A stretch of DNA of 64,000 nt from Trichosporon coremiiforme (lineage: Eukaryota > Basidiomycota > Tremellomycetes > Trichosporonales > Trichosporonaceae), in NCBI GenBank assembly GCA_039545355.1, contig BCJJ01000007.1:930001-994000 (forward strand), read 5' to 3'. Shown piece by piece: positions 53,163-64,000 of this stretch; position 1 is the first letter of the stretch, and every line of letters begins with the position of its first letter. Under the pieces are notes generated by a model. It ran no database searches and was not told the origin of the DNA. It saw nothing but the letters and a program-made list of their open reading frames with translations. The translations under genes and the position numbers were made by a program.

Positions 53163-54674
53163 ATGACGGACGTGACCGTTCCGGCTTCGCCTAATCGTGT
53201 GTTGTTTATCCCTCTTGAACTAACAGCAGGCGGGTCCAAGTCAGCCCCGGTCGTGCCGTCGCTGAACAGCCTGGAGCAACGAAGCCCAGAAGTGCGGATG
53301 CGTCCGTTATCCCTGCAACGATCGTCCATTCAGGGGGTCCAAGGTATGCAGGCGGTGGGGATGCAGCGCCGGGGGTCGCTGCCGAAGCCGCGGTCAAATT
53401 CCTCGTTAACGAGTTCCCGACCAGCCCCGCCGTCGCCCGCGCCCTCGCGACCAGCGTCACAGGTAATCGACAGCCCGACAGCAAGCCTCCACAGCATCCA
53501 TGGCCTCACAAGTCCGGGCGCTAGCACTTTCGGGTCATCCCCGAGCGGAAGCACGTTTGGATCGCAGACGCGGGATCGGAGCTGCTCAACAGCGAGCAGG
53601 CGAAGTATCAAGGCGCGTCCGAAATCGTTACTCGGCCTGGTCTCGACATCGGCTTCCATGGGCGCTGGTTTAGAAACAGCCGAGGAGGAACAGACTGAGT
53701 CCGACAAGGTCGACAAGCCAGAGGACGTCGAGGTGGCCAAGGAGAAGGCTCCGACTGCCACCGCCGAGGACAGCAGGAAACATGGGCTTGGCCTTCTCGA
53801 CGGTCCCGAGGCCAGCGCCGAAGCCGGCTCACGACCTGCATCGAAGGACGGCAAGCTGCCGGGTTCCAACCGGTCATCCGCAGGCTCGAAATCCGGCTCG
53901 GCGCCCCTGACGCCCGCGACGTTGTCTGCGCTGAACGCGTTGAGCCTGGATGAGAGCGGGAGCGCTACGCCGCGTGCGAAGAACCCGGCCCTCGCGGCTG
54001 AGGCGGCTGTGTCTCGCCGAGTGAAGGTGCGCGACTACGCCTTCCATATGACGGACTTGCGCTTCGTTGGACTGGGACCACACCGCTCGCGCTCGAACTG
54101 GAGCGAGGGCGAGCCGGAGCCCTCAACGCCGTCAGCGCCTACATCGCAAGAAGGCTGGGGCTTCAGCGGATTCGGATTCGGCGCCTCGTTCGGGCCGAGT
54201 TCCTCATCACCGTCGACGGAGCAGCCCGCCACGGGCCTCTCCTTCGGCCTCGGCTCGTGGACGAAGCGCGACGACGAGGACGTCGCGGACCACAGTGCGT
54301 CCGACTACTGGAGCGAGGACGAGGAGCTGGGTCCCGACGACATCTACTACCATGGCGGCGATGAGGGCGAGCCGGACGGATTATACCGCACCGCCTACCC
54401 CTTCACGCCGGAGGGCATCAACGAGATCGCGGTCGACGTCGGCGAGTTCTTAGATGTGCGCGGGCGTGGGGGCGGCGAGGGCTGGGTTGTCGGCACGCGC
54501 CTCCGTGATGGCGTCGAGGGCCTCGTTCCCGAGGGATACCTGGAAAGGTGTTCTGAGGCCGACGCCGAGTTTGACGCGGAGTGGGAGCAGGTCCGCCAGA
54601 TGCGGAGACAGCGCGAGCAGACGCCCGAAAGCCTCAGCGGCAATTCGGAAAACGACGAGCAGGAGCGGTGGTAG
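53163..54674 (+). CDS. SH3-domain protein, Nbp2/Skb5-like
   Basis: Likely an adaptor. A single exon of 503 codons from ATG 53163 (MTDVTVPASPNRVLFIP). About 400 residues of Ser/Pro/Ala-rich disordered sequence are followed by an acidic stretch (DDEDVADHSASDYWSEDEEL). A single SH3 domain lies at about residues 408-462: LYRTAYPFTPEGINEIAVD, EGWVVGTRLRDGVEGLVP and EGYLE, with the ALYDF-like start, Trp and Pro-Tyr pattern of the fold. The C-terminus is acidic and Arg-rich, ending ENDEQERW. Its short acidic lead, single late SH3 and size resemble S. pombe Skb5 and yeast Nbp2, which bind PAK kinases or phosphatases. That relation is from memory of the families and is tentative. It converges on SCY1, about 200 bp between stops. 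Confidence 0.75.
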   Translation: MTDVTVPASPNRVLFIPLELTAGGSKSAPVVPSLNSLEQRSPEVRMRPLSLQRSSIQGVQGMQAVGMQRRGSLPKPRSNSSLTSSRPAPPSPAPSRPASQVIDSPTASLHSIHGLTSPGASTFGSSPSGSTFGSQTRDRSCSTASRRSIKARPKSLLGLVSTSASMGAGLETAEEEQTESDKVDKPEDVEVAKEKAPTATAEDSRKHGLGLLDGPEASAEAGSRPASKDGKLPGSNRSSAGSKSGSAPLTPATLSALNALSLDESGSATPRAKNPALAAEAAVSRRVKVRDYAFHMTDLRFVGLGPHRSRSNWSEGEPEPSTPSAPTSQEGWGFSGFGFGASFGPSSSSPSTEQPATGLSFGLGSWTKRDDEDVADHSASDYWSEDEELGPDDIYYHGGDEGEPDGLYRTAYPFTPEGINEIAVDVGEFLDVRGRGGGEGWVVGTRLRDGVEGLVPEGYLERCSEADAEFDAEWEQVRQMRRQREQTPESLSGNSENDEQERW

Positions 54675-54875
54675 CCGCCGTCTCCGTCATCGCAGGAGTG
54701 TAGGAGTACTTGGGGGTCGCTTCGAAACGGTAATGGGGATGATAGGGAGGAAGAGGTCGAGCCGCGACCAGACACACACATTGTAGGAGAGTACAGCGAG
54801 CACGAGCGGACCATGGCCCAGTGTTTACCGGTCTATGTCATGCATTTTACTAGTATACCCTATTACGTCTCTAGA

Positions 54876-57475
54876 CTACTTGCCCTTCGCTGCCTTCTGC
54901 TCCTTCATGGCTGCAATGCGAGCCTTGCGCTCCTCCCTTCTGCGCGCCATCTCCTTCTCCTTGTCCTCCTTGCTCATGCTGGCCAGATTGGGCGTCGAGC
55001 TGCCACTGCCTGGGCGACTCGTCGGCTCGGGAGCAGAGGGCTTGACAGGCTTCGGCGCAACGATGGCGGGCGATGCAGCCGGCTTGGGTTTCGGCTTCGC
55101 CGGAGCAGCCTTAGGACTCGTAGGCTTGACGTAATAATCCTGAGCCGGGGGCGGGGCCGCGATCTCAACGGGCGCCTGCTCGAAAGCCGTCCAGTCGTCC
55201 TCGTCCGCATTCACGTTGATGAGGTCGTCGTTGCCCCATCCACCCGGTCCGTCGTCGTCCCACTCGCCCGCGAGCTCGTCCACGAGCGACGTCTGAGGCT
55301 TCTTCGCCCCCGACCCGCCCAGCTTCATACCGTGACCGGAGGAGAGCTTCGTCGCACCGCCGAAGGAGGCGACTTTGCTCGGAAGAGCAGGGCGGGGCGG
55401 GTCGGCCGTGCCGACGTCGGACGATCGCCGTGTAACGGGCATCGAAGAGGGCATGGACGGCGGCGGTGAGAGCGAAGCGGCAGGCTGCGCAGACAGCGTT
55501 CCCGCCTCGCCGCTGCTGAGCTGCTTGGAGAGGTTCGAGAACGCCCAGCCCGCGAGCGAGCCAGCGGCGCCGGCGGCGCTCGTGACGAGTCCAGCCTGAG
55601 GCACGCCCGGAGCGGGGGTCGACGATCCGCTCCGGTCCTCCTCGACCGTGACCGGCAGAGTAGCAGCGTACTCCTCCAGTTTCTGGACGAACATGGCGAT
55701 CGCCTTGAAGGCCTGGTCACGGACTGTCTTCTCCTTGTCGACGAGTCCGAATGCCATGTTCGGGATCACGCGCGTCGCAATGTCCTCCTTCTCGAAGCAG
55801 TCGACCGTGGCCATCAGCGCCATCAGCGCCGCAACGCGCGCGTGCACGAAGGGGTCCTTCAAACTGCGCGCAAAGGCGGGCACGAGCACCTTCTTCTTCG
55901 TGTTGCTTGAGAGATTCGGGGCGAGGCGGCCGAGCAGGATACACGTGTTCGTGCGGATGGACGCTTCGCTGTCCTGTTGCATCTTTGCGAGGAGGCGGAG
56001 CAGGTCGTTGTTCAGGATCCGGTCTGAGAGCTTCCCGCTCAGAGGGTAGACGGCCGTGATCGTCGCTTCACGGATGACGGGCACCGTGTCCGCAAAGCCG
56101 GTGATAAGGTTGGGCCAGATCTTGTCTACCACCGTCCGGCTGTCGAGCTTGTCGACGTACTCATCCAAGCCTTCGAGGAGTGCCATGCGCGTTCCTCGGT
56201 CCGGCGAAGCGAACAATTTGACGACGGGCTCGAGCACGACCTTGCCATACGTTGAGGGCGGGACCTGCTTGCCAATGCTGAGGATGATGGGGAGCATGAG
56301 CGACGACGGCGCGTTCTGCAGCGACAGCGAGTGCAGCAGCGACGGAAGCACGCGGTGCACCAGGAAGGGCTCGGGGAGCGATCCCGCCTCGGCGCTCTCC
56401 CTGATCACGCGCAGGAGAGCCTGCTTCTCCCCATCCGACCGAAGCTCGAACCCGTCCAGACCCTCGACCAACTGCACGAGCGGGTTCTGCTTGAACCAGC
56501 TGTCGGCTTCGAGCACAAAGTTCGACGTTGAGAGCCGCGTCCGCGCGTTCGGCGTCAGCATCCGCTTCCACAACGGGAACAGGTTCTTCGGGATCGCGCC
56601 AGCGGTCGCGGGTGTCGGCGGCGCGGAAAGGCGAGGCAGCGGCTTCTCCGGATTGTACAGCCAGAACAGCCACATCGCGAGCATGTATGTGTCTGTCGAC
56701 GCCGGATCCGTACTGTTCTGTCAACTCAATGCCACGGAACAAAACTCACTCTCTGAGTACTCCCCATCCTCCTTTCTGCACTTCGGGGCATGAGAAGTCG
56801 CCAGCGTTACCTGGCGCAACACCGCCGAGACCCCAGAGCACGCCGCTTCCGTCATCCATACCCGTCAAGAGCTCGAAGCCGCCTAGTCTCCACTCCATCG
56901 CCGGGGTAATGAACACAGTCGAGGGGAGCAGGTAGGCATGGTGCTGGGAGAGCGGTGCCGAGTCGAGGAACGCCAGGGCAGTCGAAATACTCTTCACTCC
57001 CCACGCGCACCACGCGTCCTTGCTGACCTTGCTCTTGGCCGCCGAGCTCGCGAGGGCTCCGCCCGATCCCCAGTCCCGCAGCACGCCCTGCAGCGGGCGC
57101 ACCGGCTCCGTGGCAATGTAAACGTGGGTGTCGGTCTCGACAGAGTCGACGTATTTGATGACGTCGGGGTGTCGGATCGTGCGCAGCTTCTTCAGCGTAT
57201 TCCGGGCCAGCTGGAAGAGCGTCTTTCGATCCTTGTTCCCCGGCTGCAGCGGCCCCAGAGTGGCATCGAAGATGAATAGCGTCACAGGTGATCCATCGTC
57301 CTGCTGTCAGCCAGGTCCTTTCAATGTGATGGGCACACACTTTCTTCACGCCCTCTCGAATGTCCCAGATCGTCGCCCCCGCCTCGATGCCAGGTATCCG
57401 CTCCCCGATTGTAAAAGGGAAGCTGACTCCTGTCGAGTTCAGAACCGTCGACGTGACGCTCTTGAGGAAGTTCAT
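54876..57475 (-). CDS. SCY1-like pseudokinase (SCYL1/Cex1)
   Basis: SCYL1/Cex1 proteins have an inactive kinase fold plus HEAT repeats and act in COPI-linked traffic and nuclear tRNA export. Three exons, about 830 residues. Exon 1 (MNFLKSVTSTVLNSTG, SFPFTIGERIPG) leads through a ~40-nt intron to VTLFIFDATLGPLQPGNKDR and TLKKLRTIRHPDVIKYVDSV. The kinase fold lacks a canonical catalytic loop: AYLLPSTVFITPAMEWRLGG stands where HxNxxxxxxxxx and DFG would be, and the family's GFELL is present. A further intron precedes NPEKPLPRLSAPPTPATAGA. HEAT repeats fill about 260-560 (IIREATITAVYPLSGKLSDR in form, LRLLAKMQQDSEASIRTNTC). The tail is acidic and ends in a basic coiled coil (EEREARIAAMKEQK-like, here ending KAAKGK). 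Start at ATG 57475 fits the family. Confidence 0.9.
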
Positions 57476-58517
57476 GGCGGTGCTCCCTCAAGAGTCGTGA
57501 CCGAAATAACCGGAAACGCTTTTGGTGACGAGGGGGTTGTCGATGATGCTGATGCTTGCCTGATGTAGGCACTGGACGGACACGTCGGGTCGTTGGTGGA
57601 CTCGCGATCGCGGACTACGGCCTGTCCGGTTTGCTCGATGCGGGATGGATTGCGGGGTAGATGGTGATCTGGAGATTGATGTGCTGTCGCCCCGAGCGAC
57701 CTCCACCGCGCGCGTTGAGCGCTTGAGCCACCTAAACTCAAGCCCCTGGCCGCATGGCCTCGCGTGCCAAGATCAGCGCACAGCCGACGTCACTCCCTGT
57801 GCGGGATAGCCTCATGAGCATCAGACGGAGACATGGAGGGTGGGCCAGTTATTAATGCATGCATCTGCGATCTGCGATGGTGACGCTGAAGATGGTCAGC
57901 CTGATCATGATGGACCAGCCTTCATGCGTGTGCAGTCGGCCGAGAGTGGTTGAGAGAGCATGTGGGATGGGGGAGGCAAGGGGCCAGAAGAGGACAAACG
58001 AGGGCGGGGGGATGTGATTCAGGAGTGGCTGGTTATTCAGCTCTTGTGAAAATGACTAAGTCGGACGGTGTATTGACGGTATTAGGACCGCCGGCAATTC
58101 GGTCGATTAGTCTTTAGCGCCACTTCGTTAAGCCTTATTTGCCTCCGTTCCGCCGCAACCGGAGAAGGGGGTGACTGAGTCGTGCGGGCAGAGCAGGCTC
58201 ACCCAGTGGGCAGTGGGCCCAGAGCCTGCAGAGCCAGCGGTGGCTCGCAGGCTGGGCGTGCAGGCGCGAAGCTGAGGACTTAGCCGTGAAATGACCAAAT
58301 GTCACCCATGGACACTACACCGCGCGGCATAGAACAAAGACATCATCACCCCGCCCCGCGTCCCTTCTCAATCCATCTCCCTCCTTCATCGCTCCGACCA
58401 AACACACCTCCTTTGTGCAATCGACTGCCCCTGCTTCCCCGCGACTCCTTTCTCCCCTTTACCCCCACCACCACCATCCTTCAGCATTTGCCCCGCACTG
58501 CATAGCAGCCCGCTGCA
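57476..58517. promoter_or_regulatory. Divergent promoter region, SCY1 and TOP1
   Basis: About 1 kb between divergent starts. The right-hand ~180 bp (58335-58517) are C/T-rich and lead into the TOP1 ATG. No coding frame is supported. A GCATGCATC-like word lies near 57855-57865; I attach no meaning to it. Confidence 0.45.
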
Positions 58518-61266
58518 ATGTCCTCCGACGAAGTAGCAGTGGAGGCCCCGGGTTTCGCCTCCACTACTGAAGAACTCGCTGCCGGCGTGCCTGTCGTCCA
58601 CGACGAGGAGAGCAGCGACGACGATGCCCCTCTCGCCCGAAGGCGCCCCGCCGCCAACGGAAAGCGCGTGAACGCCGAGTCCAGCGACGAAGACGACAAG
58701 CCTCTTGTGAGTTGCACTCGACTTCCAGATCTTCGATCCCCGTCATTGGAGTCAGGGAAAACATTAATTTCATGTGGTCCACAAGTAGCTAACATGACCA
58801 ACAGGCAAAGAAGCCTCGCGTTTCGGCTGCGAATGCACGGAAGCGTCGCATCGTCGAAAGCGACGATGAGGACGACGACGATGACGGAAGCTCTTTCGAA
58901 GACCAGAAACCACCTTCTCGTGCGAAGCCAGCCTCCAAGGGCAAGCCTGCGTCAAATGGCAAGCCAGCGTCCAAGGGCGCGGTCAACGGCAAGCCCCCCT
59001 CTCGAGGACGGGCAGCTCCCAAGCGCAAGGCTGAGACGTCGGATAGCGACTTGTCTAGCGAGGACGAGAAACCCTTGGCGAAGGCTAAGCCGAAGGCGAA
59101 CGGCAAACCTGCTTCCAGCAGAGCCACGGCGAAGAAGGCCAAGCCCGAGCCTGAGAGCAGCGATGATGAGAAACCTCTCGCCCGCACGAAGGCGAAACCC
59201 GCATCCAAGGGCAAGTCCGCGGCTGCTAAGAAGGACGTGAAGCCGAATGTCAAGCAGGAGAAGAAGCCTGCTGTGAAGCGCGGCAAGACCGAGGAGGAGG
59301 AAGACGGGTTCAAGTGGTGGGAGAACCAGAACGAGGACAACTCGGTCAAGTGGACCACCTTCCAGCACAACGGTGTCCTGTTCCCTCCGCCCTATGTCCC
59401 GCTACCGAAGAACGTTAAGATGAAGTACGACGGCAAGCCTATCACATTGCCTCCAGAGTCCGAGGAAGTCGCTGGCTTCTTCGGTGCTATGATTGAGACC
59501 GACCACGCCAAGGATCCCGTGTTCCGAGCCAACTTCTTCCGCGACTTCAAGGAGATGTGCGAGGAGTACCCTCCCGCCGAAGGTGTCAAGATCACCAGCC
59601 TTGAAAAGTGTGACTTTTCGGACATGTACCAGTACTTCGAGAGCGAGAGGGAGAAGAAGAAGGCGCTGTCGAAGGAGGAGAAGAACGCGATCAAGGAGGC
59701 CAAGGACAAGATGGAGGAGCCTTACATGTACGCGCTCATCGATGGACGCAAGGAGAAGACCGGCAACTTCCGTGCTGAGCCGCCCTCGCTTTTCCGTGGC
59801 CGTGGTGAGCACCCTCGCAAGGGCACCCTCAAGCACCGTCTCCGCCCCGAGGACATCGTTATCAACATCGGTAAGGATGCTCCCGTCCCTATCCCGAACA
59901 TCCCTGGGAAGTGGAAGGGCGTCCAGCATGACAACACCGTCACCTGGCTTGCGCACTGGAAGGAGAATGTCAACGGCCAATCCAAGTACGTCTTCCTTTC
60001 TGCTGCCTCGTCATGGAAGGGTCAGAGTGACCGCGCAAAGTTTGAGAAGGCTCGTGAGCTCATCAAGCACGTTGACAAGATCCGTCGCATCTACAACACC
60101 GACATGAAGAGCAAGGTCATGGCCGACAGGCAGCGCGCTACTGCGCTCTACTTCATCGACCGTCTAGCTCTCCGTGCTGGTAACGAGAAGGGTGAAGATG
60201 AGGCAGACACGGTCGGTTGTTGTTCTCTCCGATACGAGCACGTCACCCTTGAGCCACCCAACAAGGTCATCTTCGACTTCCTGGGTAAGGATTCGATGCG
60301 ATTCCACCAGGAAGTCGAGGTTGAGCCCCAGGTCTTCAAGAACATCAAGCTGTTCAAGGCTGAACCGAAGAAGACCGGCGATGACATCTTCGACCGTCTG
60401 ACTACCACGGGACTGAACAAGTGGCTGCAAGATCAGATGAAGGGTCTTACCGCCAAGGTCTTCCGTACCTACAACGCTTCGTGGACTTTCCAGGAGCAGC
60501 TCAAGAACACGCCGAAGAACGGCACGGTGGCTGAGAAGATCGCGGCGTACAACACCGCCAACCGAGACGTCGCCGTCCTCTGTAATCATCAAAAGTCCGT
60601 CAGCAAGAACTTCGCGGAGTCGTTCGCCAAAGCCAACGACAAGATCCGAGCTCTGAAGTACCAGCGCATGAAGCTGCGCAAGCAGCTCTTCAACTTGAAC
60701 CCCAAGATCAAGAAGAAGCGCCCTGAACTTGCCGAGGACGAATCCGACGTCGACGACGAGTTCATTGAGCGACACGAGGAGGAGCTCAAGGATAAGGCGT
60801 TGGAGAATGCTCGCAAGAAGTTTGAGAAGGAGAACGTCAAGCTCGAGGAGGACGGCAAGAAGCCGCAGGGTGCCAAGGTGCTGAACGAGAGGCTGGCAGA
60901 GATCAAGGACGAGTTCAAGCAGCTGGCGAAGGAACGGAAAAAGGCGTCTATCGAGCCGAAGAAGAACATGACGGAGGAGCGACTTCTGAATGCGATCAGC
61001 AAGCTAGACGACCGCATCGCTACGGCCAAGGTTCAGCTTGGTGACCGTGACAAACTCAAGGACGTTGCCCTCGGCACATCGAAGATCAACTACATCGACC
61101 CCCGTCTCACGGTTGCTTGGGCGAAGAAGTACGATGTGCCCCTTGAGAAGCTCTTCTCAAAGACTCTGTGAGTAATGCGTCTACCGTTCCAGTCCTATGC
61201 TAACAATGCAGCCGCGAGAAGTTCCCCTGGGCGGAAGCTGAGGCCGATGCAGACTGGGTCTTCTAA
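58518..61266 (+). CDS. TOP1: DNA topoisomerase I, eukaryotic type IB
   Basis: Relaxes supercoils through a transient 3'-phosphotyrosyl link in the nucleus. Three exons, about 860 residues. The N-terminus is a charged, Lys/Glu/Ser-rich nuclear tail (repeats of SSDEDDKPLA and SKGKPASNGK type). The core starts at FKWWENQNEDNSVKWTTFQH, then FRGRGEHPRKGTLKHRL and WKGVQHDNTVTWLAHWKENV. The catalytic pocket residues include RQRATALYFIDRLALRAGNE (Arg-Lys-Arg-His set nearby), and KGLTAKVFRTYNASWTFQEQ. The C-terminal active Tyr lies in SKINYIDPRLTVAWAKKYDV. A Lys/Glu-rich linker (about residues 620-760) precedes it. Final intron of ~45 nt lets the last exon read REKFPWAEAEADADWVF, with TAA at 61264-61266. 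The first intron is ~117 nt. Strong family match throughout. Confidence 0.96.
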
Positions 61267-62017
61267 GTCTGATTGTTCCACGAGTGGTGAAGTAGCCAGT
61301 ATCTTGTCAGAAGAGAGAGCAGGAGACATTGAATAAACGCCCATAGAGGTCTGAACGCTGGGCACTGTCGCCTTAATGAAGCGTTCAGACTCGAATAGCA
61401 TGTGCTGATTAGCAGCACCACGCAGATAGATAGAGCATGCATGTATCAACAATCCAACCCAACCTGTGTGTTTTATGTGGAGAGTGTGGGTGTGGCTTCG
61501 TATCTGCGAACTGTATCGGTCGCGGTTTGTTGTGGTTCACCCGGTGTAGCGCCTTGTCAGTCGACTACTCCGTCGGGGCCGACGCGGCCGTCGCCGACCC
61601 GGGGTCACGGGATCAGTAGCGGGGGCCAGCGGGGCAGCGGTCGCGTAGTCACCTCGGTTCCTGGAGCCGATCGGCCATGTGGCAGCGACAAGCTCGCAGC
61701 GGTGGTGATGCAGCTCGGTCTGGGTGTAACCTGGTTGTGAAACACGCCGGAGCTCATTGGACGTAGGCGGGCAGACGGGGATTAGCCCCGATCTTTTCCG
61801 AGGGGAGAGGTCGGCCAACCACGGTACGAGGATGACAGTTGCAGGCCAGAAATCCAAGGTGAAATGCACAATTGCTCCCGCGTCCACAGGACGTCCTCAG
61901 CCCCGTCTCTCCGCCTGGCACCACACACACCCCTCCCACCACCCCGACTGGCCCTTTTCGAACCGCTTCAACCTCCCCTTTCCACCTCACCTCCCCACTC
62001 CTCTACCTCTGCCCAAG
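61267..62017. promoter_or_regulatory. Intergenic, promoter of SDH1
   Basis: About 750 bp with no supported gene. The last ~110 bp (61905-62017) are strongly C/T-rich and lead into the SDH1 ATG (context CCCAAGATG), as in other strongly expressed genes of this window. Confidence 0.45.
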
Positions 62018-64000
62018 ATGATGCGCCTCTCGCGCGCCATTCCTCGCCCCAAGGCCGCCAGCCTTGCCGCCCGCAGCACCCGCTCCTACGTCGTCTCCAG
62101 CCAGACTCACCGCGCCCAGGAGGCTCAGGTTAGTCGCCCCGCCAACCTTTGTCGTATGCTCGGCTGTTACATCGAGCGATCGACATGTCTCGGCTGGCCT
62201 CGTGCCCGTGTGTTCAAGAGGACAAGTACTGACAGTTTAGAACTTCGGCCAGCACAAGGGTTACCCCGTCATTGACCATGAGTGAGTAGACGGAGCGCTT
62301 CGTGCTTTTCCTCCGGCGACCTCGTGACTCCGGGTCGCGTTTCAACCGGTGCACAGACTTGTGTCGAACCGAGGCTGGAGTCGTCGGAGAACCGCCGCTA
62401 TTGCTTTCTGAGCCGCCCGATCATGACACATCGCTAACAAACCCCAGGTTCGACGCCATCGTTGTGTAAGTTGCTCCGAGAGAGGGGCTTCGGCCCGAGG
62501 GCCTGTGATGTGGAAACTGACAGGGCTTTTAGTGGTGCCGGTGGTGCCGGTCTCCGTGCCGCCTTCGGTCTCGGTAAGTCGTGGCGACGGAAACTTCAAG
62601 ACTGCCACACGCGCTAACGATGCAGCCTCGTCTGGACTGAAGACTGCTTGTATCTCCAAGCTTTTCCCCACCCGTTCGCACACCGTCGCTGCCCAGGGTG
62701 GTATCAACGCTGCCCTCGGCAACCGTACCGTCGACGACTGGCGCTGGCACATGTACGACACCGTTAAGGGTTCGGACTGGCTCGGTGACCAGGACGCTAT
62801 CCACTACATGTGTCGTGAGGCCCCTGAGGCTGTCTACGAGCTTGAGCACTACGGTCTTCCGTTCTCCCGTACCGAGGAGGGCAAGATTTACCAGCGTGCC
62901 TTCGGTGGACAGTCGCTCGAGTACGGCAAGGGTGGACAGGCCTACCGTACCGCCTGTGCCGCTGACCGTACCGGACACGCGATGCTTCACTCGCTTTACG
63001 GACAGTCGCTCCGTCACGACACCAACTTCTTCATTGAGTACTTCGCTACCGACCTCCTGATGCAGGACGGCGAGTGCGTTGGTGTCATCGCCATCAACCT
63101 TGAGGACGGCACCCTCCACCGCTTCCGCTCGCACAAGACCGTTCTTGCCACCGGTGGTTACGGTCGTGCTTACTTCTCGTGTACCTCGGCCCACACCTGT
63201 ACCGGTGACGGAAACGCCATGGTCGCCCGTGCCGGTCTCCCCCTCCAGGACCTCGAGTTCGTCCAGTTCCACCCCACCGGTATCTACGGATCCGGATGCC
63301 TGATCACTGAGGGTGCCCGTGGTGAGGGTGGTCTCCTCCTCAACTCCAAGGGTGAGCGCTTCATGGAGCGCTACGCCCCTACCGCCAAGGAGCTCGCCTC
63401 GCGTGACGTCGTTTCGCGTTCGATGACCGTCGAGATCCGTGAGGGCCGTGGTGTCGGACCCGAGAAGGACCACATCTACCTCCAGCTCTCTCACCTTCCC
63501 CCCGCCCTCCTCCACGAGCGTCTCCCCGGTATCTCGGAGACTGCCGCCATTTTCGCCGGTGTCGACGTCACCAAGGAGCCCATCCCCGTCCTCCCCACCG
63601 TCCACTACAACATGGGTGGTATCCCCACCAAGTACACTGGTGAGGTCATCACTGTTGACGAGAACGGAAACGACAAGGTCGTTCCCGGTCTCTACGCCGC
63701 CGGTGAGGCCGCCTGTGTCTCCGTCCACGGTGCCAACCGTCTCGGTGCCAACTCTCTTCTCGACATTGTCGTNTTCGGCCGTGCCGCCGCCAACCACATC
63801 GCCGAGAACCTCGCCCCCAACACCCCCCACAAGCCTTACGACGAGACCCTCGGCAAGGAGTCGATCGAGTTCATCGAGAAGATGCGCACNTCGGACGGCC
63901 CCAAGCACACCTCGGAGATCCGCTCTGCCATGCAGAAGACCATGCAGACCGACGCCGCCGTCTTCCGTACCCAGGAGTCGCTCGACGACGGTGTCCGCAA
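62018..64000 (+). CDS. SDH1: Succinate dehydrogenase flavoprotein subunit (partial, 3' end off window)
   Basis: Flavoprotein of respiratory complex II, mitochondrial inner membrane and TCA cycle, oxidising succinate to fumarate. The start [20 protein letters not shown] is a mitochondrial presequence, and four short introns lie within the first 120 residues (one splits the [13 protein letters not shown] dinucleotide-binding loop). Conserved motifs: [20 protein letters not shown] (His for covalent FAD attachment), [60 protein letters not shown] and [17 protein letters not shown], and [20 protein letters not shown]. The protein is cut at about residue 580 of 640 by the window end. Codon use is strongly biased (GGT, ACC, GTC, CTC; few rare codons), as for a highly expressed gene. 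Two ambiguous bases (N at 63773 and 63890) fall at third positions and do not break the frame. Confidence 0.96.

Noticed and set aside
62529..63908. A 459-codon open frame on the minus strand
   Set aside because: It lies exactly antisense to SDH1, and its composition (Val, Gly, Thr, Asp, Glu repeats) mirrors SDH1's biased codons. The plus strand has a full succinate dehydrogenase match, so this is a shadow.

Overview
The window is nuclear DNA from a filamentous or yeast-like fungus, most likely a basidiomycete of the Tremellomycetes (the Cryptococcus/Trichosporon side). Four things suggest this. The genes carry many very short introns, typically 32-60 nt, with GTGAGT/GTAAGT donors and CTGAC/CTAAC branch sites. 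Spacing is compact and genes lie on both strands. C- and T-rich leaders precede many start codons. The best-recognised proteins are fungal in type (Chs5, Byr4/Bfa1, Kar5/Tht1, Mcp2, a Far10/SLMAP-like protein). The genus is an inference. No mobile element, CRISPR array, tRNA or rRNA gene could be supported.

Layout. 0.5-5.3 kb: MTR3 (RNA exosome, minus) faces away from an MCP2-like ABC1 kinase and an MPDU1-type PQ-loop protein. 5.8-15.7 kb is gene-dense: a small spliced hypothetical gene, a tail-anchored FHA/coiled-coil protein (SLMAP/Far10), an SR splicing factor (minus), a DHHC palmitoyltransferase, KAR5 (nuclear fusion) and CHS5 (exomer, minus). A 2.5-kb gap precedes CHD1 (18.3-23.1 kb), followed by a transcription factor with two Zn2Cys6 clusters (23.3-25.7 kb). 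25.9-28.6 kb is a decayed-looking patch: a VWA surface-type gene with a frameshifting 11-bp duplication and a small secreted cysteine-rich gene with a broken frame. 29.2-39.2 kb carries BYR4, an extended-SDR epimerase/dehydratase, an alanine-rich hypothetical protein, NOC2 and PDX3. 40.7-44.2 kb is a mucin-like single-pass membrane protein. 44.2-48.7 kb is gene-poor and holds two long poly-G runs. From 48.8 kb come a DH-domain RhoGEF, an SH3 (Nbp2/Skb5-like) gene, SCY1, TOP1 and SDH1, the last cut by the window end.

Most genes are housekeeping genes that do not form one pathway. Several do touch cell shape, division and mating (Chs5, Byr4, RhoGEF, SH3 protein, Kar5, SLMAP), but they are interspersed and I see no cluster logic. 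I found no convincing new multi-gene system. The points most worth checking are the double Zn2Cys6 factor, the frame-broken surface and secreted genes between 25.9 and 28.6 kb, a possible frame break in KAR5, the paired poly-G tracts, the dual-start PDX3 and an unusually long intron in the epimerase gene. Spliced gene models were built by eye from frame continuity, splice sites and family similarity, so internal exon edges are approximate.
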